Assembly: GCF_020520425.1 (NCBI RefSeq)
Contig: NC_079487.1
Coordinates: forward strand, 130,780,385-130,844,384
Length of the DNA stretch: 64,000 nt
Reading direction: 5' to 3'
Origin: Spinacia oleracea
Taxonomy: Eukaryota > Streptophyta > Magnoliopsida > Caryophyllales > Amaranthaceae
Position numbers and translations under genes: made by a program. Below, in pieces: positions 47,419-58,560 of this stretch. Numbering within the stretch: the first letter of the stretch is position 1; each line of letters starts with the position of its first letter. The notes beneath the pieces were generated by a model. That model ran no database searches and was not told the origin of the DNA. It saw only the letters and a program-made list of their open reading frames with translations.

Positions 47419-48595
47419 CTTTGATCTTTTTCCAAAGAAATTTACAGGTTTGAAACCCTGAATGTTCTTTTTTTTTTTAGAGAAAATATATGGGGCTAAA
47501 ACTCTGAAACTTCTTTTTTTTATCAGTGGGATTTTTGCAGAAAGTTTTGTTCTTTTAATTTTTTTTGGGTGAATGGAAAATGTTGTGAAGATGTAATAAT
47601 AGTGGCTAGCTAGCTAACTCTTATTATACTGTGCAGAGTGCACTGTGGTAGACCTGAGAGAAATAAGATGCATGTCTGCACTGCTGTAGCTGTAGTCTGC
47701 TCTTATTTATCATCAATTTTATCTTGTACCCTAATTAGGGCCCCAATTATTATACTCCCTCCGTTTCTAAATAAGTGTCCACTTTTCAAAGATAGCGTCC
47801 CATAAGTGTCCACTTTCCATTTTTGAACATACACTTTTCTCACTTTTCCACGTACTTTTCCCACTTTTCCATAAATCATCATTACATTTTCGTATACATT
47901 CTGCACTTTTCAATCACCACATCCACTTTTATTTGTACTTTATCAATAAACAATTATCTATTTTTTCATTTCCAAAAAAAAAAAAAAACATTCTCAATCA
48001 CTACCTCTTACACACAATTCAGTTTTATTAAATCCCGTGTAAATGTTCAAAATGGACATTTATTTAGGAACGGAGGGAGTACTCTTTTTTTTTACCGACG
48101 AGGCTACAATATTAAAAAAATAATAGATGCGTGCGAAAATAAATATAAAACAAATAAACTAATAATTACTCCGTAAAGAGGAAGATAATTGATTTTTAGA
48201 CGTAAATCATTGAGTAAATAAGTTGCTTTTTATATTTTTATTGCCTTTGATTTGTCAATGGTAAATTTAATTTGTCAATTATGCTGATTTATCCATATAA
48301 TAAGTTTTGTTAGGGGGATTTTAATTTTTAAACTATCCTATAGAGGGACAATAAAATGTTAATGACTGCAGGAGTTTCCTTATGGAATATAGGTTTAATA
48401 TCAAGAGTAAAGTTAAATGTTTTAAAATTTTCAATGAATTATATCATTGGTTTTTTTTTATTTAATCTTTGGAGGGTCTAAGGGGTAAGGGGTAAATCCA
48501 TTTTAGAGATGGACAAACATAACTTCAATATAAAGGGTGTGTTATTGACATTTCAAGCATACTCTGCTCAGTGATAGGAGATTGATGTTGATGAT
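47419..48595. other. GRF upstream region
   Basis: It contains T-rich leader/promoter sequence of the GRF gene to about 47700 and one Stowaway MITE (47755-48079). No further gene is seen up to the LTR element. Confidence 0.55.
47755..48079. mobile_element. Stowaway MITE upstream of GRF
   Basis: The ends are CTCCCTCCGTTTCTAAATAA and, read inward from the right, CTCCCTCCGTTCCTAAATAA (one mismatch), with TA duplications at 47753-47754 and 48080-48081. It lies about 340 bp upstream of the GRF start codon. Confidence 0.95.
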
Positions 48596-48810
48596 TATAG
48601 AAACTAGGCGCAAGCATGAAGATATTTTGGAGAGAATTATCAGTTTTCCATTAACTGAATCTCGTGAGAAAGAAGAAAAGAGAAAGCAGCAGTTTAAATA
48701 CAACAATACTACAAGCTTAGCCTAACAACTTGCTGACTAGGACTAACTAACTTGTAACAACTTTTGTGTAAGGAAAATAAATCAATAACCATAAATAATC
48801 AGCTCCTATA
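48596..48810 (-). repeat. 3' LTR of the copia element
   Basis: 215 bp, apparently identical to 55471-55685. A purine-rich tract adjoins it on the internal side. Confidence 0.95.
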
Positions 48811-51800
48811 CTCCCCCTTCAAGCTGGACTTTAGATAAAAGTCCAAGCTTGGCAGACAAAGAGTGATGTTGAGAAGAAGCCAAAGGCTTTGTGAGCAAAT
48901 CTGCAAGTTGTTGAGAGCTTGATACATGACTAGTGTGTATGAAGCCAGCTTCTACCTGTTCACGAACATAATGCATATCCCTTTTGAGATGTTTGGTTTT
49001 GTCATGGAACATGGGATTCTTAGCTAAGTGTTCAGCTGAAGTGTTGTCACAGTACAAGGTGATGGGAAGAGGAATGTTGACCTGAAGATCTTCAAGTAAG
49101 CCTTGTATCCAAACAAGTTCACTAGCTGTTGCTGACATACTTCTGTATTCAGCCTCAGCAGATGATTTGCTTACACTTCTCTGTTTTTTTGTTTTCCATG
49201 AAATTAAGTTAGGACCAAGAAACACAGCATATGCACTGAGAGATCTACTGCTGTATTGACAGGAGCTCCAATCACCATCACTGTATGCTGACAATTGCAT
49301 ATCAGAACTTGATGAGTACCATAAGCCATCAGCTAAAGTGCCTTTCAAATACTTAAGAACATGCAGTGCAGCACGCAAATGAGGTGTTCTTGGTGAATGA
49401 ACAAATTGACTGAGGTGTTGAACACAGTAAGACAGATCAGGTCTGGTGATGCTCGAATACAAAAGTCTTCCTACCAATCTTCTGTATACCTCAGGTTCAG
49501 CAATTAGATCACCAACATCAGTAGACAGCTTTAATCCACATGACAATGGAGTAGAAACAGGATCACAGTCCTCCATGCCAGCATCAACCAAAATATCATT
49601 GATGTACTTCCTTTGAGAATGGAAGATGCCATTGTCATTTCTGTGTACCTCTATCCCAAGAAAATAAGTTAGTTGGCCAAGATCTTTAATGGTGAAAGCT
49701 TGATCCAAAGCAGTTTTGACCTCATCAATTTGACATTTAGAAGTTCCAGTGAGGAGTATATCATCAACATAGACAAATAACACCAGAAACTCACCATCAA
49801 GATTCCTAGTGAACAAAGAGTAATCTTGTATTGACTGTTGAAAATTCAGTGTTTTAAGAAATTTGCTAAGCTCTTTATTCCATTGTCTTGATGCCTGTTT
49901 CAAACCATATAGGGACCTTTTGAGTTTACAAACCTCTCCTGGTTTTGCCTTAGTGTAACCAGCAGGAGGAGTCATGTAAACTTCCTCATCAAGAAAACCA
50001 TGCAGAAAAGCATTGTTGACATCAAGCTGATACAGTGTCCAATTTTTCATGGCTGCAAGGGCAATCACTATTCTCACAGTAGCAAGTTTAGCCACAGGAG
50101 AGAAAGTTTGGTTGAAATCTTTGCCTTCTATCTGTTGATAACCAATAGCAACAAGTCTTGCCTTATGCTTATCACTTGTGTAATCTGGATTGAGCTTTGT
50201 TCTAAAAATCCATTTAGAACCAATAGCTTTCTTGTTCTCAGGTAGCTCAGTTAAATCCCAAGTGTCATTACTTTCAAGAGCCTGAATTTCCTTTTCCATA
50301 GCTAGTACCCAATTTTCATTATTTTTGGCTTGGTTGTAATGCTTTGGATCAGAAGAAGAAACACACACAGAAAAGGCAAGGGACTCCCAAGTGTCATAGT
50401 CATTCAATGCTAGAGAAAGTAACCAGAGATCACCAGGTTCCATGGTAGAAGTAGAATCAATGTTGGGAAATGTATTGCTGACATTGAATGAAAGAGATTC
50501 ACTGTCAGCACTATTTGGTGGAAGTGTTCTATCTCTGTGAGGTACATAGCCACCCACAAAGTCTTTAAAGGTGGATGGAGGTTTAATTGATCTGGTAGAT
50601 TTCCTTAAAACAGGTATAGAATCTGTGTTTGGGTTTAGAATAGGAACATGTTCAGAAAGAGGGGAAATAGTAGAATCAGAAGTAGAAAGAGAATTGTGAG
50701 AAGAAAGAGATTCAATAGGTGTGTTTGGGGAATTGTGTGGAGATAAAATGTCATTTTCAGTATTGACATTTTGAAAAGAATCAAGAGAAATAGAAGTATC
50801 AGACTCAGTAAACAAATCATTGTTGTCTTGTGCTCTAGCAGTTCCAGAATCATCAGCAGATCCAAAATGAACCAATTGAGGAGTGGGAGATAACTTGGAC
50901 TGAGAAGACAGTTTGTATGGGAATATATTTTCAAAGAAAATAACATCCCTTGAGACAAATGTGGTATGAGTGTCCAAATCATAGAGCTTAAAAGCTTTAT
51001 ACCCACAAGGATATCCAATGAAAAGACATCTTCTAGTTCTAGAATCAAATTTATCTATGTGAATGTGACCATTGTGAGCAAAACAAAGAGAGCCAAACAC
51101 TCTGAGCTTGTCATAAACTGGTGGAACTTGGAACATGATCTCAAAAGGAGTTTTCCAATTAAACACTTTGCAAGGAATCTTGTTAATCAAAGAAGTTGCT
51201 GTCAGAATACATTCTCCCCAGAATTTCTTAGGAAGATTGGCATGAAATCTCAAAGCCCTAGCTATTTCAAGAAGACTCCTATGTTTTCTCTCAACTCTGC
51301 CATTTTGCTGAGGTGTGTATGGCACACTTTTCTCATGTAGGATACCCTTAGCAGCAAACAAGGATCTACATGACTCTTTGACTATTTCAGTCCCATTATC
51401 AGATCTGATTTTCTTAACCTTGGTGTTAAATTGAGTTTCAACCATGGATAAGAATTCAGATATGACTTTTTCAGTTTGCATTTTGTTATGCAACAGGAAT
51501 GTCCATGTAGTTCTACTGTGATCATCAAGGATAGTAAGAAAATAGGATGCCCCATCCAAACTTTTGACTTTATAAGGACCCCATAGATCCATGTGTATTA
51601 AGTCAAAACATGCAAGTGATCTGTTTTCACTCACACCAAAAGGAAACTTGTGTTGTTTTGAACTAAAACATACACCACAATTGTATTCAGTTATTCCTTT
51701 GCAAAAATCAGCATTAACATATTTCATCTTGGACAAAGAAGCATGTCCTAGCCTAGCATGCAGTAAATCAAGATCAACTCTATGCTGTTCCTTATTTACA

Positions 51801-52768
51801 GAGATACTAGTACTAGTTTTATTTGGTAAAACCAAATGGTTCACATCAACTAGGTTTCCCACAGTATTACAACTTGTATGTTGGGTAGCCTCTCCTTGTT
51901 GTATGCCAATACTTGACTGCTTATTTCCAGAATTTGCAACAAAATAGTAAAGTCCATTTGTCCTCTTTCCAGTGCCAATCAAGACAGATTTAGATGGGTC
52001 CTGGAAAGTATACCCAACAGTGGTGAATTCAACTTTAATGCCAGTGTGTTCTATCAATCTACCAACAGATAACAAGTTGTGTTTGAAACCTTTAACCAGC
52101 AGAACATTGTGCAGAACCAGATCATCACTCAAAACAACATCACCCATGATTTCAACAGTTAACTGAGATCCATCAGGTAATCCAACCTTAATAGGATTTT
52201 TAAGTGTTCTTATGTTGGTTAACATATGTTCATTATAAGTCATGTGATCACATGCACCAGAATCCACAATCCACAAGCAATCATCAAGCATTTCATTCAC
52301 AGAACAGTTGAGGGAATGAGATATTATACCTGCATAGTTTGCATAGGAACAAGCCATTCCATTGTTGGTGTTGTTCTGTGACTGCTTGCCTTTCATGGCC
52401 TTCATGACCTCTTGACAAATAGCATTCAGCATTTCATTGTTGACTGTTGTATTTTCAGCTCCAGTATCATCCAGAGGACAGTCTGCAAAGTCAATGTTAG
52501 TATGAACATTTGCAGCAATTCTGCCACCTTGTGAACTGTTTCCCTTGGAAGCTTTGATTGTATTGTAACAATCAGGATATCCAATGATCTTGAAACACTG
52601 GTCAACAGTATGACCCTTTCCTTTGCAATGTGTACACTGCCTGTTCATTTTATCTTTCTTCAGATCTTTCCAATCTTTCTTCCCTTGTGTTGATCCAACA
52701 CTTCTGTAAGCCTGTGCAGCCATTGCACTACTATTCATAGCATTGCTTTCCACTGCAGCATGACACAC
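48806..52768 (-). mobile_element. copia pol region (zinc knuckle, protease, integrase, RT, RNase H)
   Basis: One long frame on the minus strand. In order: a CCHC knuckle (CTHCKGKGHTVDQC), the protease motif DSGA, an integrase zinc region and catalytic core (DLWGPY, SDNGTE, PQQNGRVERKH), reverse transcriptase (QLDVNNAFLHG, YVDDILLTG) and RNase H (SDGDW, SSAEAEYR). The order with integrase before reverse transcriptase marks Ty1/copia. The frame closes at the edge of the 3' LTR. Treated as a fossil part of the element. Confidence 0.95.
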
Positions 52769-54546
52769 CACTACAAGAAAGCGCTTGATTACCGACTAAA
52801 TTTACCGACCGCCAGAAAAGTAGTTGGTAAAACAATATTTACCGACCACTTTGGAAGCGGTCGTTAATTTACCGACCGGTTTAGAAGCAGTCGTTAATTT
52901 TTACATTTACTGACCGCCTCTATAGCAGTCGCTAAATTAACGACTTCTCCCCCATGTGTCCCGACTAAATAGCAGTCGGTAAAAATCCGACTAGTTCCAA
53001 AATAAATTTAACATTTTACCAACCGCCCAAGCAGTCGGTGAAAAGTAATTTACCGACCGTAGACTAGGTAGTCGTTAAAAAATTATTTACCGACTGCTTG
53101 ATCAGTCGCTAAAAAAACTATTTACTGACCGCACATAAGGCAGTCGGTAAAAAATCATTTACCGACCACAATAACAGTCGGTAAAAAAAGTTGTTTTTCC
53201 AAGAATATGTAACTTACTGCTCTCGTTTTAAAACCCTAATAAATCCCATCCTCTCCGCCTCTTTATCCCTATTTCTCTCACAAGCTCCTCTTTCTCTCAC
53301 CAGGAAACCTCCCCCTTCATCCCCCCACTCTTTTTCCTACTAAAAATTCAACACAATAACATCAAACTTTGGTGTTTTATATCGATTTGCCTACCTTTAG
53401 TATCAACCTCAACCATCGATCTCCGCCTCCTCTCTTAATCAAAATTCTCTGCCCTTTACCTTCGACCTCCGCCTCCGTGTTGCGGCGGCCCTATAATCCC
53501 CAAAAAATATCGTTCTATCTACCAAATCACATGTGGAAGAATGGAGGATCCCGACTTGCAATTCCATCTCCGACAAAATATCACTGGAAAAGGTTGGTTT
53601 TTAGGTTTTAGTCAAAGAATGGAGGATCCCGATTGATGTTTTATGGTGAAAAAGATTTGGATTTCTGATAAAGAATCCAAGATTGATGTTTTTTGGTGAA
53701 AAATCCAAGACTAGTGGTTTTTGTACATGATTATCATGTTTTAGTTGTAGATCTAGATTTTTTAAGATTATTCTTGATATTAGTCTTAATTTTTGGGTGG
53801 TTATTTTTTTGCATCCTTGTAATTAATTTTATTCAGATATATAAATCTATTTTCTGGATTGGATTTATTTAAGCGCTCTCTTTATAAATTGTTATTTTAT
53901 CTCTATATGTGTATGTTGGTAATTAATTCATACCATTTTCTTTGTTCCGTGTAATTGTTCTTAATTAAGCTGGGTTATTGTTTTGGGAATTAATTTATCC
54001 TCAATTGTGAATCTTGGATTTGGATATTGAAGACTATTGAAGCACGCCAACTCAAATTATTTTGCTTTGAAGAAATCAAAACCATTCACTGGTTTTCTTT
54101 CCAGTTGGATGGTTTTGATTTTTTTTTTTAATTAATTTTACCGTCTGCCAAAGCGGTCGGAAATTTACTAATTTAACGACCAACTAAGCAGTCGGTAATT
54201 TACCGACTGCTTTGTTGGTCGGTAAATTAGTAAATTGCCAACCGCTTTAGCAGTCGTTAATTTAGCGACTACCAAGGCAGTCGTTAAATTAGCGACTGCT
54301 ATGGCAGTCGCTAAATTAAATTACCGACTGTAACGGCAGTCGATAAAATACCAACTCCTAAGCAGTCGCTATTTCAGACGGTAAAGTTTAGCGACCGCTT
54401 TACAGTCGGAGTTTTCTTAATTACCGTCCAGGTGAACACTGACCGCCCTTTTACGACCGTTGGCGGTCGCTAAAACATTTACCAACCGTATTTCGTGTTT
54501 TACCAACTACTTTTGGCGGTCGGAAATTAATCAATTTCTTGTAGTG
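52769..54546. mobile_element. Non-autonomous CACTA (En/Spm) transposon inside the copia element
   Basis: The ends are CACTACAAGAAA at the left and the complement TTTCTTGTAGTG at the right, with a 3-bp duplication CAC (52766-52768, 54547-54549). About 430 bp at each end are filled with inverted variants of taccgactgc/gcagtcggtaa, the subterminal arrays where transposase of this family binds. The middle (about 53220-54130) is different: it starts with aaaccctaataaatcc and CT-rich leader-like sequence and may be captured host DNA. No transposase is seen. It is younger than the copia copy it sits in. Confidence 0.93.
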
Positions 54547-54549
54547 CAC

Positions 54550-55284
54550 TTCTTTCTGTTTTTCAATCTGTTGAGTAATAGAAAATACTCTGTTTATGCT
54601 AGGTAATGGATCCATTGACAGAACATTAGTCACAGTGTTTTCAAATCCACCATTCAAACCAAGTAGGAATTTCATCATCTTGTCTTCTTCTTCAAATTCA
54701 GCTACCTTCTTCATGAAGTTACAACTGCATTGTAACAAAGCACCACAAGAACAGGTAGGAAATGCCCTCAAATTCTGCATTTCATCCCAAAGTTTCTTCA
54801 GTTTTCCATAATAACTGACAATAGTCATGTTTTGCTGAGTCAAATTCTCAATCTCCTTTTTCAGCTGATAGACCAATGGTCCATTGGATTGACCAAATCT
54901 TTCAGTCAATTCTCTCCATAATTCCACAGCAGTGTCAATGTATCCAAAATCATCAGCTAAATCATGATTCATTGAGCTTAAGATCCAGCTGATTACCATA
55001 AAATCAGCACGCTTCCATTTTAAGTAATCCTTATGATTAATTACAGGTTTAGCTATCTCACCATTGATGAAACCCTCCTTGTTCTTAGCAATTAAGGCTC
55101 GTTTAACATTTCTGCTCCATCGCACAAAATTTGTACCAGAAAATACTACAGCAACTAATGCAGAAGTCGGATTATCAGAATTTGCAATGAAATAAGGATC
55201 AAGATTATCACTATTACCTCCTTGATTCATATTGTTGTTTTGAGTTTGTGATTGATTTTCTTCTGAATCATCAAACGCCATCAC
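54550..55284 (-). mobile_element. copia gag region
   Basis: Minus-strand frame starting at 55284. It has the plant copia gag profile: DNLDPYFIANSDNP near the N-terminus, then FSGTNFVRWSRNVKRALIAK and a helical region with FMVISWILSSM. The CACTA element adjoins its far end. Fossil part of the element. Confidence 0.88.
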
Positions 55285-55470
55285 AATCTTAGGTGAACAA
55301 TCAATCTGATTCTATAACTTTGCGCAAGAAAATTTCGCAATCGCAGAAATTTTCGCAACAAATTTTCAGATAAGATGATCGAAAACAGATCTTTAATCTG
55401 TTAATAATATGAGAAAAACCTCAAGATCAAGCAACCTCAATCTCTTACCAGAGATTAAGCTCTGATACCA

Positions 55471-55685
55471 TATAGAAACTAGGCGCAAGCATGAAGATAT
55501 TTTGGAGAGAATTATCAGTTTTCCATTAACTGAATCTCGTGAGAAAGAAGAAAAGAGAAAGCAGCAGTTTAAATACAACAATACTACAAGCTTAGCCTAA
55601 CAACTTGCTGACTAGGACTAACTAACTTGTAACAACTTTTGTGTAAGGAAAATAAATCAATAACCATAAATAATCAGCTCCTATA
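55471..55685 (-). repeat. 5' LTR of the copia element
   Basis: 215 bp, apparently identical to 48596-48810. The Met-tRNA-type primer site lies directly on its internal side (55459-55470). Confidence 0.95.
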
Positions 55686-56969
55686 ATGATAACATGAGAA
55701 GCGTTGAAAAAAAAAAAAAATCGTGAAAATATAAGGTGTTGTCATTATTTCAAAACAGAATGGAAGATATAAAGCTATGTTTGAAGAATTTCTTTTGAAA
55801 TTTTAATGATTTACCAATTAGGATAAAGTAATCACGACTCTGACTCTTAATTATCCCTCGGATCCAATTATTAGCAAATATTCCGTATAAAAAACATTAC
55901 CCTAACTAGCTAGACCTATAAGCAACGTACGTAACTGGCTTCTCAACAACATATTATTCCCCTTCAAATATTCTTTTGTTCCAATACTAGGACTCCTTGT
56001 CATTTTACTAAAACTGTTTTCATAAATGTGCTACAAAATATTCTGTATAGTGTTTGCTTTATTATGCAAATAAGTTACAAAGGCAATAATAGGACTATAA
56101 ATGCATTCTGTAATTCATTTTTTTTCCCCCTATAAGATACAATACAAGATGTAATACTCCGTAACTTGTTTAGATTGGTGTTTAGTATGAGAATATACAT
56201 GCTCAAGTGATTTTAGTTCAACTTTTAAACTATATGCAATTACGCATAACTCCTAACTCGATCCTAAGTTTCCTAGCTAACATAGACTTTGTATTTCATC
56301 GATTTAGGTTGATATTTTGTCCCTTCGATCAGCAAAGGCGAACTATTCCGTAGTCCATACAAGTGATGCAACAATCTGGCGTGTTAGATCTATAAGCAAT
56401 GATACTCCATATTTAAGATAATTTATATATCCAAATCCGTGTTTAAAGTTTTATACTACGTAATTATTTCCGAACATTATAAAAACAATAATGTATGCAA
56501 CTGTACTTTCCGGATACAAGCATGAATACATGATATATACTCTGTATTTATTTAAGATATACTCCGTACTCCGTATTTATTTAAGATAGGTTAGTGACAC
56601 ATGCTAAAGGTAGATGGAGTTGGGTTCAGAAATTCCCAATCCATAGAGATGGATTTATTGGAGGGACAATTGTGGTAATTTAATTATGGGGGTGTGGGAA
56701 AAATCACTTTCAAGCAATTAAGAAAAAATAACAAATTAAAGCACGACTCTGTAGAATTGCATGGGACGATTTGGAAAAGGGTGCCACTACCCATCGTCAG
56801 TGTCTCAGTGATAATGATGTTTGAGATGGGAATTATATTGCATGCTACTCCATTTCCTTTCTAACACTTGGAACAAGGACCTAACACCCCCCATTCTGCG
56901 TTTTAACACCCTCTAGGTTACGTGTCTAACTCCGATTGTGACATTTATAAGGCTACGTCGTAACATTTA

Positions 56970-57275
56970 TTAGAGGTGGCAAACTTGTCATTCAGATCGA
57001 ATTCAATTTCACTCCGTTCCGATCCGGTTCGGAAAGGCGAAACGAAGATCGATCGATATTTTTAAGTATCAAAATGAGATTTGTCTACAGATCGAGTAAG
57101 ATAAGATAAGATAAGATGAGATTCGATTTCAAGAGTTCATGTATACGGTTTTAATGACTTTACTTTGTAAGTAAGATTAGATGTTTCGTATAGCGTTCCT
57201 ACTCCCCTCGCATCTTATCTACCTTTGCATTTCCCTTCTGACATTACTTTAGATTCGATGCTCTGCCATCTCTAA
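56970..57275. mobile_element. Possible hAT-like element
   Basis: TTAGAGGTGGCA at the left and, inward from the right, TTAGAGATGGCA. The interior has cgatccggttcgg and gataagataagat words. No target duplication was recognised. Confidence 0.45.
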
Positions 57276-57738
57276 ATTTTAAACACAAAAAACCAACCAT
57301 TTTTTATAAAATAAAATTTAAAAAATGGTTGCTATTTACCAATGGAAATGATTGAACTTGTATTTATAATTATTAAATTGATTATTATCTCATCTTATCG
57401 ACACATTGCATAAATATTAGAGGTCCAAAGCCATTGCAAAATTAAAAAAAAGTCTCCGACCAAAAAAAAAAAAAAAAGTTGTACACAACATTATACCAGT
57501 AAAGTACGATTTGACACGATACTACGACGTTTTGGCGTTGCATGCTTATGTCGGTAGATGGCTAACATACATCTCTATACCCTCTTACATTGGAAAAGTT
57601 CGACATTTCACGTTTTAGGATAACTCAGAATATATGTGTTATAATTCTTATACTTGGTTGAATAATTAATTAAAAACTGTTACAAGTATGTAAATAATTA
57701 AGAGTTAGTCTGATGTATCTATGATTTAGAACGACCAC

Positions 57739-57842
57739 ATGGTCTCTGTTGAGAGCAAATCATTTCATAGTTAAACTAATTTTAAAGTATATGGTCTCTG
57801 TTGAGAGCAAATCATTTCATAGTTAAACTAATTTTAAAGTAT
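57739..57842. repeat. Perfect 52-bp tandem duplication
   Basis: atggtctctgttgagagcaa and the following bases to tttaaagtat occur twice in a row (57739-57790 and 57791-57842) without a difference. Confidence 0.95.
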
Positions 57843-58149
57843 TAACTTATAAAGTTGTAGTATAATCTTAATGGTAAGGAGAAGTGTATCTTACCAAATA
57901 CCAATTAAATATCTGAACCAACTCCTACACGGGTAGACAAATTATCAAACTGGCCCAAGTAATAGGTTAGAGGAGTGGGAAATGGTATTTGTTTGGAGTC
58001 TTTGGACCCCTTAGTAGGACCCACTTTTAAGGTAAATTTACCAAAATATCCCTGTTAAGGAAATTTACTCAATTACCCTTAAACACAAACCCTTTAATGG
58101 GCTCAAACCCATATTTCAACCTCCTACAGGCAAGGTTTCATACTCCTAC

Positions 58150-58560
58150 CATTGCTCATATTTATTAATAATGTCCACCAGTATTACTATAAATATGACC
58201 CACCTAATCATTACTCAGGTATGCAATTATTCATAACCTTACTCTCTCACTACTTTCTCTCTCTACAAGAATTGACTTGAGCGTCGGAGAGGATTTTCTC
58301 GGGAACCCCTCGAGTCAGTTTACGTTTGTTCTTTTATAGGCCAGGAAAAACAACAGCTAAATACTAAAGAAATAAAATCCCGATTGAAGGAAACAACAGT
58401 CTGGTTGTCGAAGTTTTCCCTATTTTTATTAGTATTTTTTTCGCAGAAATAGTGCCGAAGGAAAATCGATCACCAACTAGTGCCTTAGTGGGGTTTGGTT
58501 ATACGAGGCTTGAGGTTTCGGATACGACAAAGCTTACCATTAGATCAAGTACTAGTTGGT
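58150..58560 (+). mobile_element. Possible solo LTR fossil
   Basis: A TATA-like ctataaatatgac near 58189 is followed by CT-rich sequence and ttgacttgagcgtcggagag, a phrase I associate with the transcribed part of plant gypsy-type LTRs. No paired LTR, primer site or target duplication was found. Borders are not defined. Confidence 0.35.

Larger units (their letters stand above)
48596..55685 (-). mobile_element. Ty1/copia LTR retrotransposon (fossil), young, with a CACTA insertion
   Basis: The element lies on the minus strand. Two 215-bp LTRs look identical, and a 5-bp target duplication ATGAT flanks it (48591-48595, 55686-55690). The LTR ends are TA...TA rather than TG...CA, a non-canonical form known in some copia elements. 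A primer site TGGTATCAGAGC (initiator Met tRNA type) follows the 5' LTR, and a purine tract (gaagggggag) precedes the 3' LTR. Order: gag, protease, integrase, reverse transcriptase, RNase H, the copia arrangement. Without the CACTA insertion it would be about 5.3 kb. It is broken by that one insertion; otherwise it looks close to whole. Identical LTRs imply a very recent insertion. Confidence 0.95.

Noticed and set aside
49000-52200. Plus-strand frames within the copia element
   Set aside because: Antisense shadows of the pol frame.
53369-53611. 80-codon frame in the CACTA core
   Set aside because: No recognisable domain and no transposase motif. Kept only as a possible captured-sequence lead.
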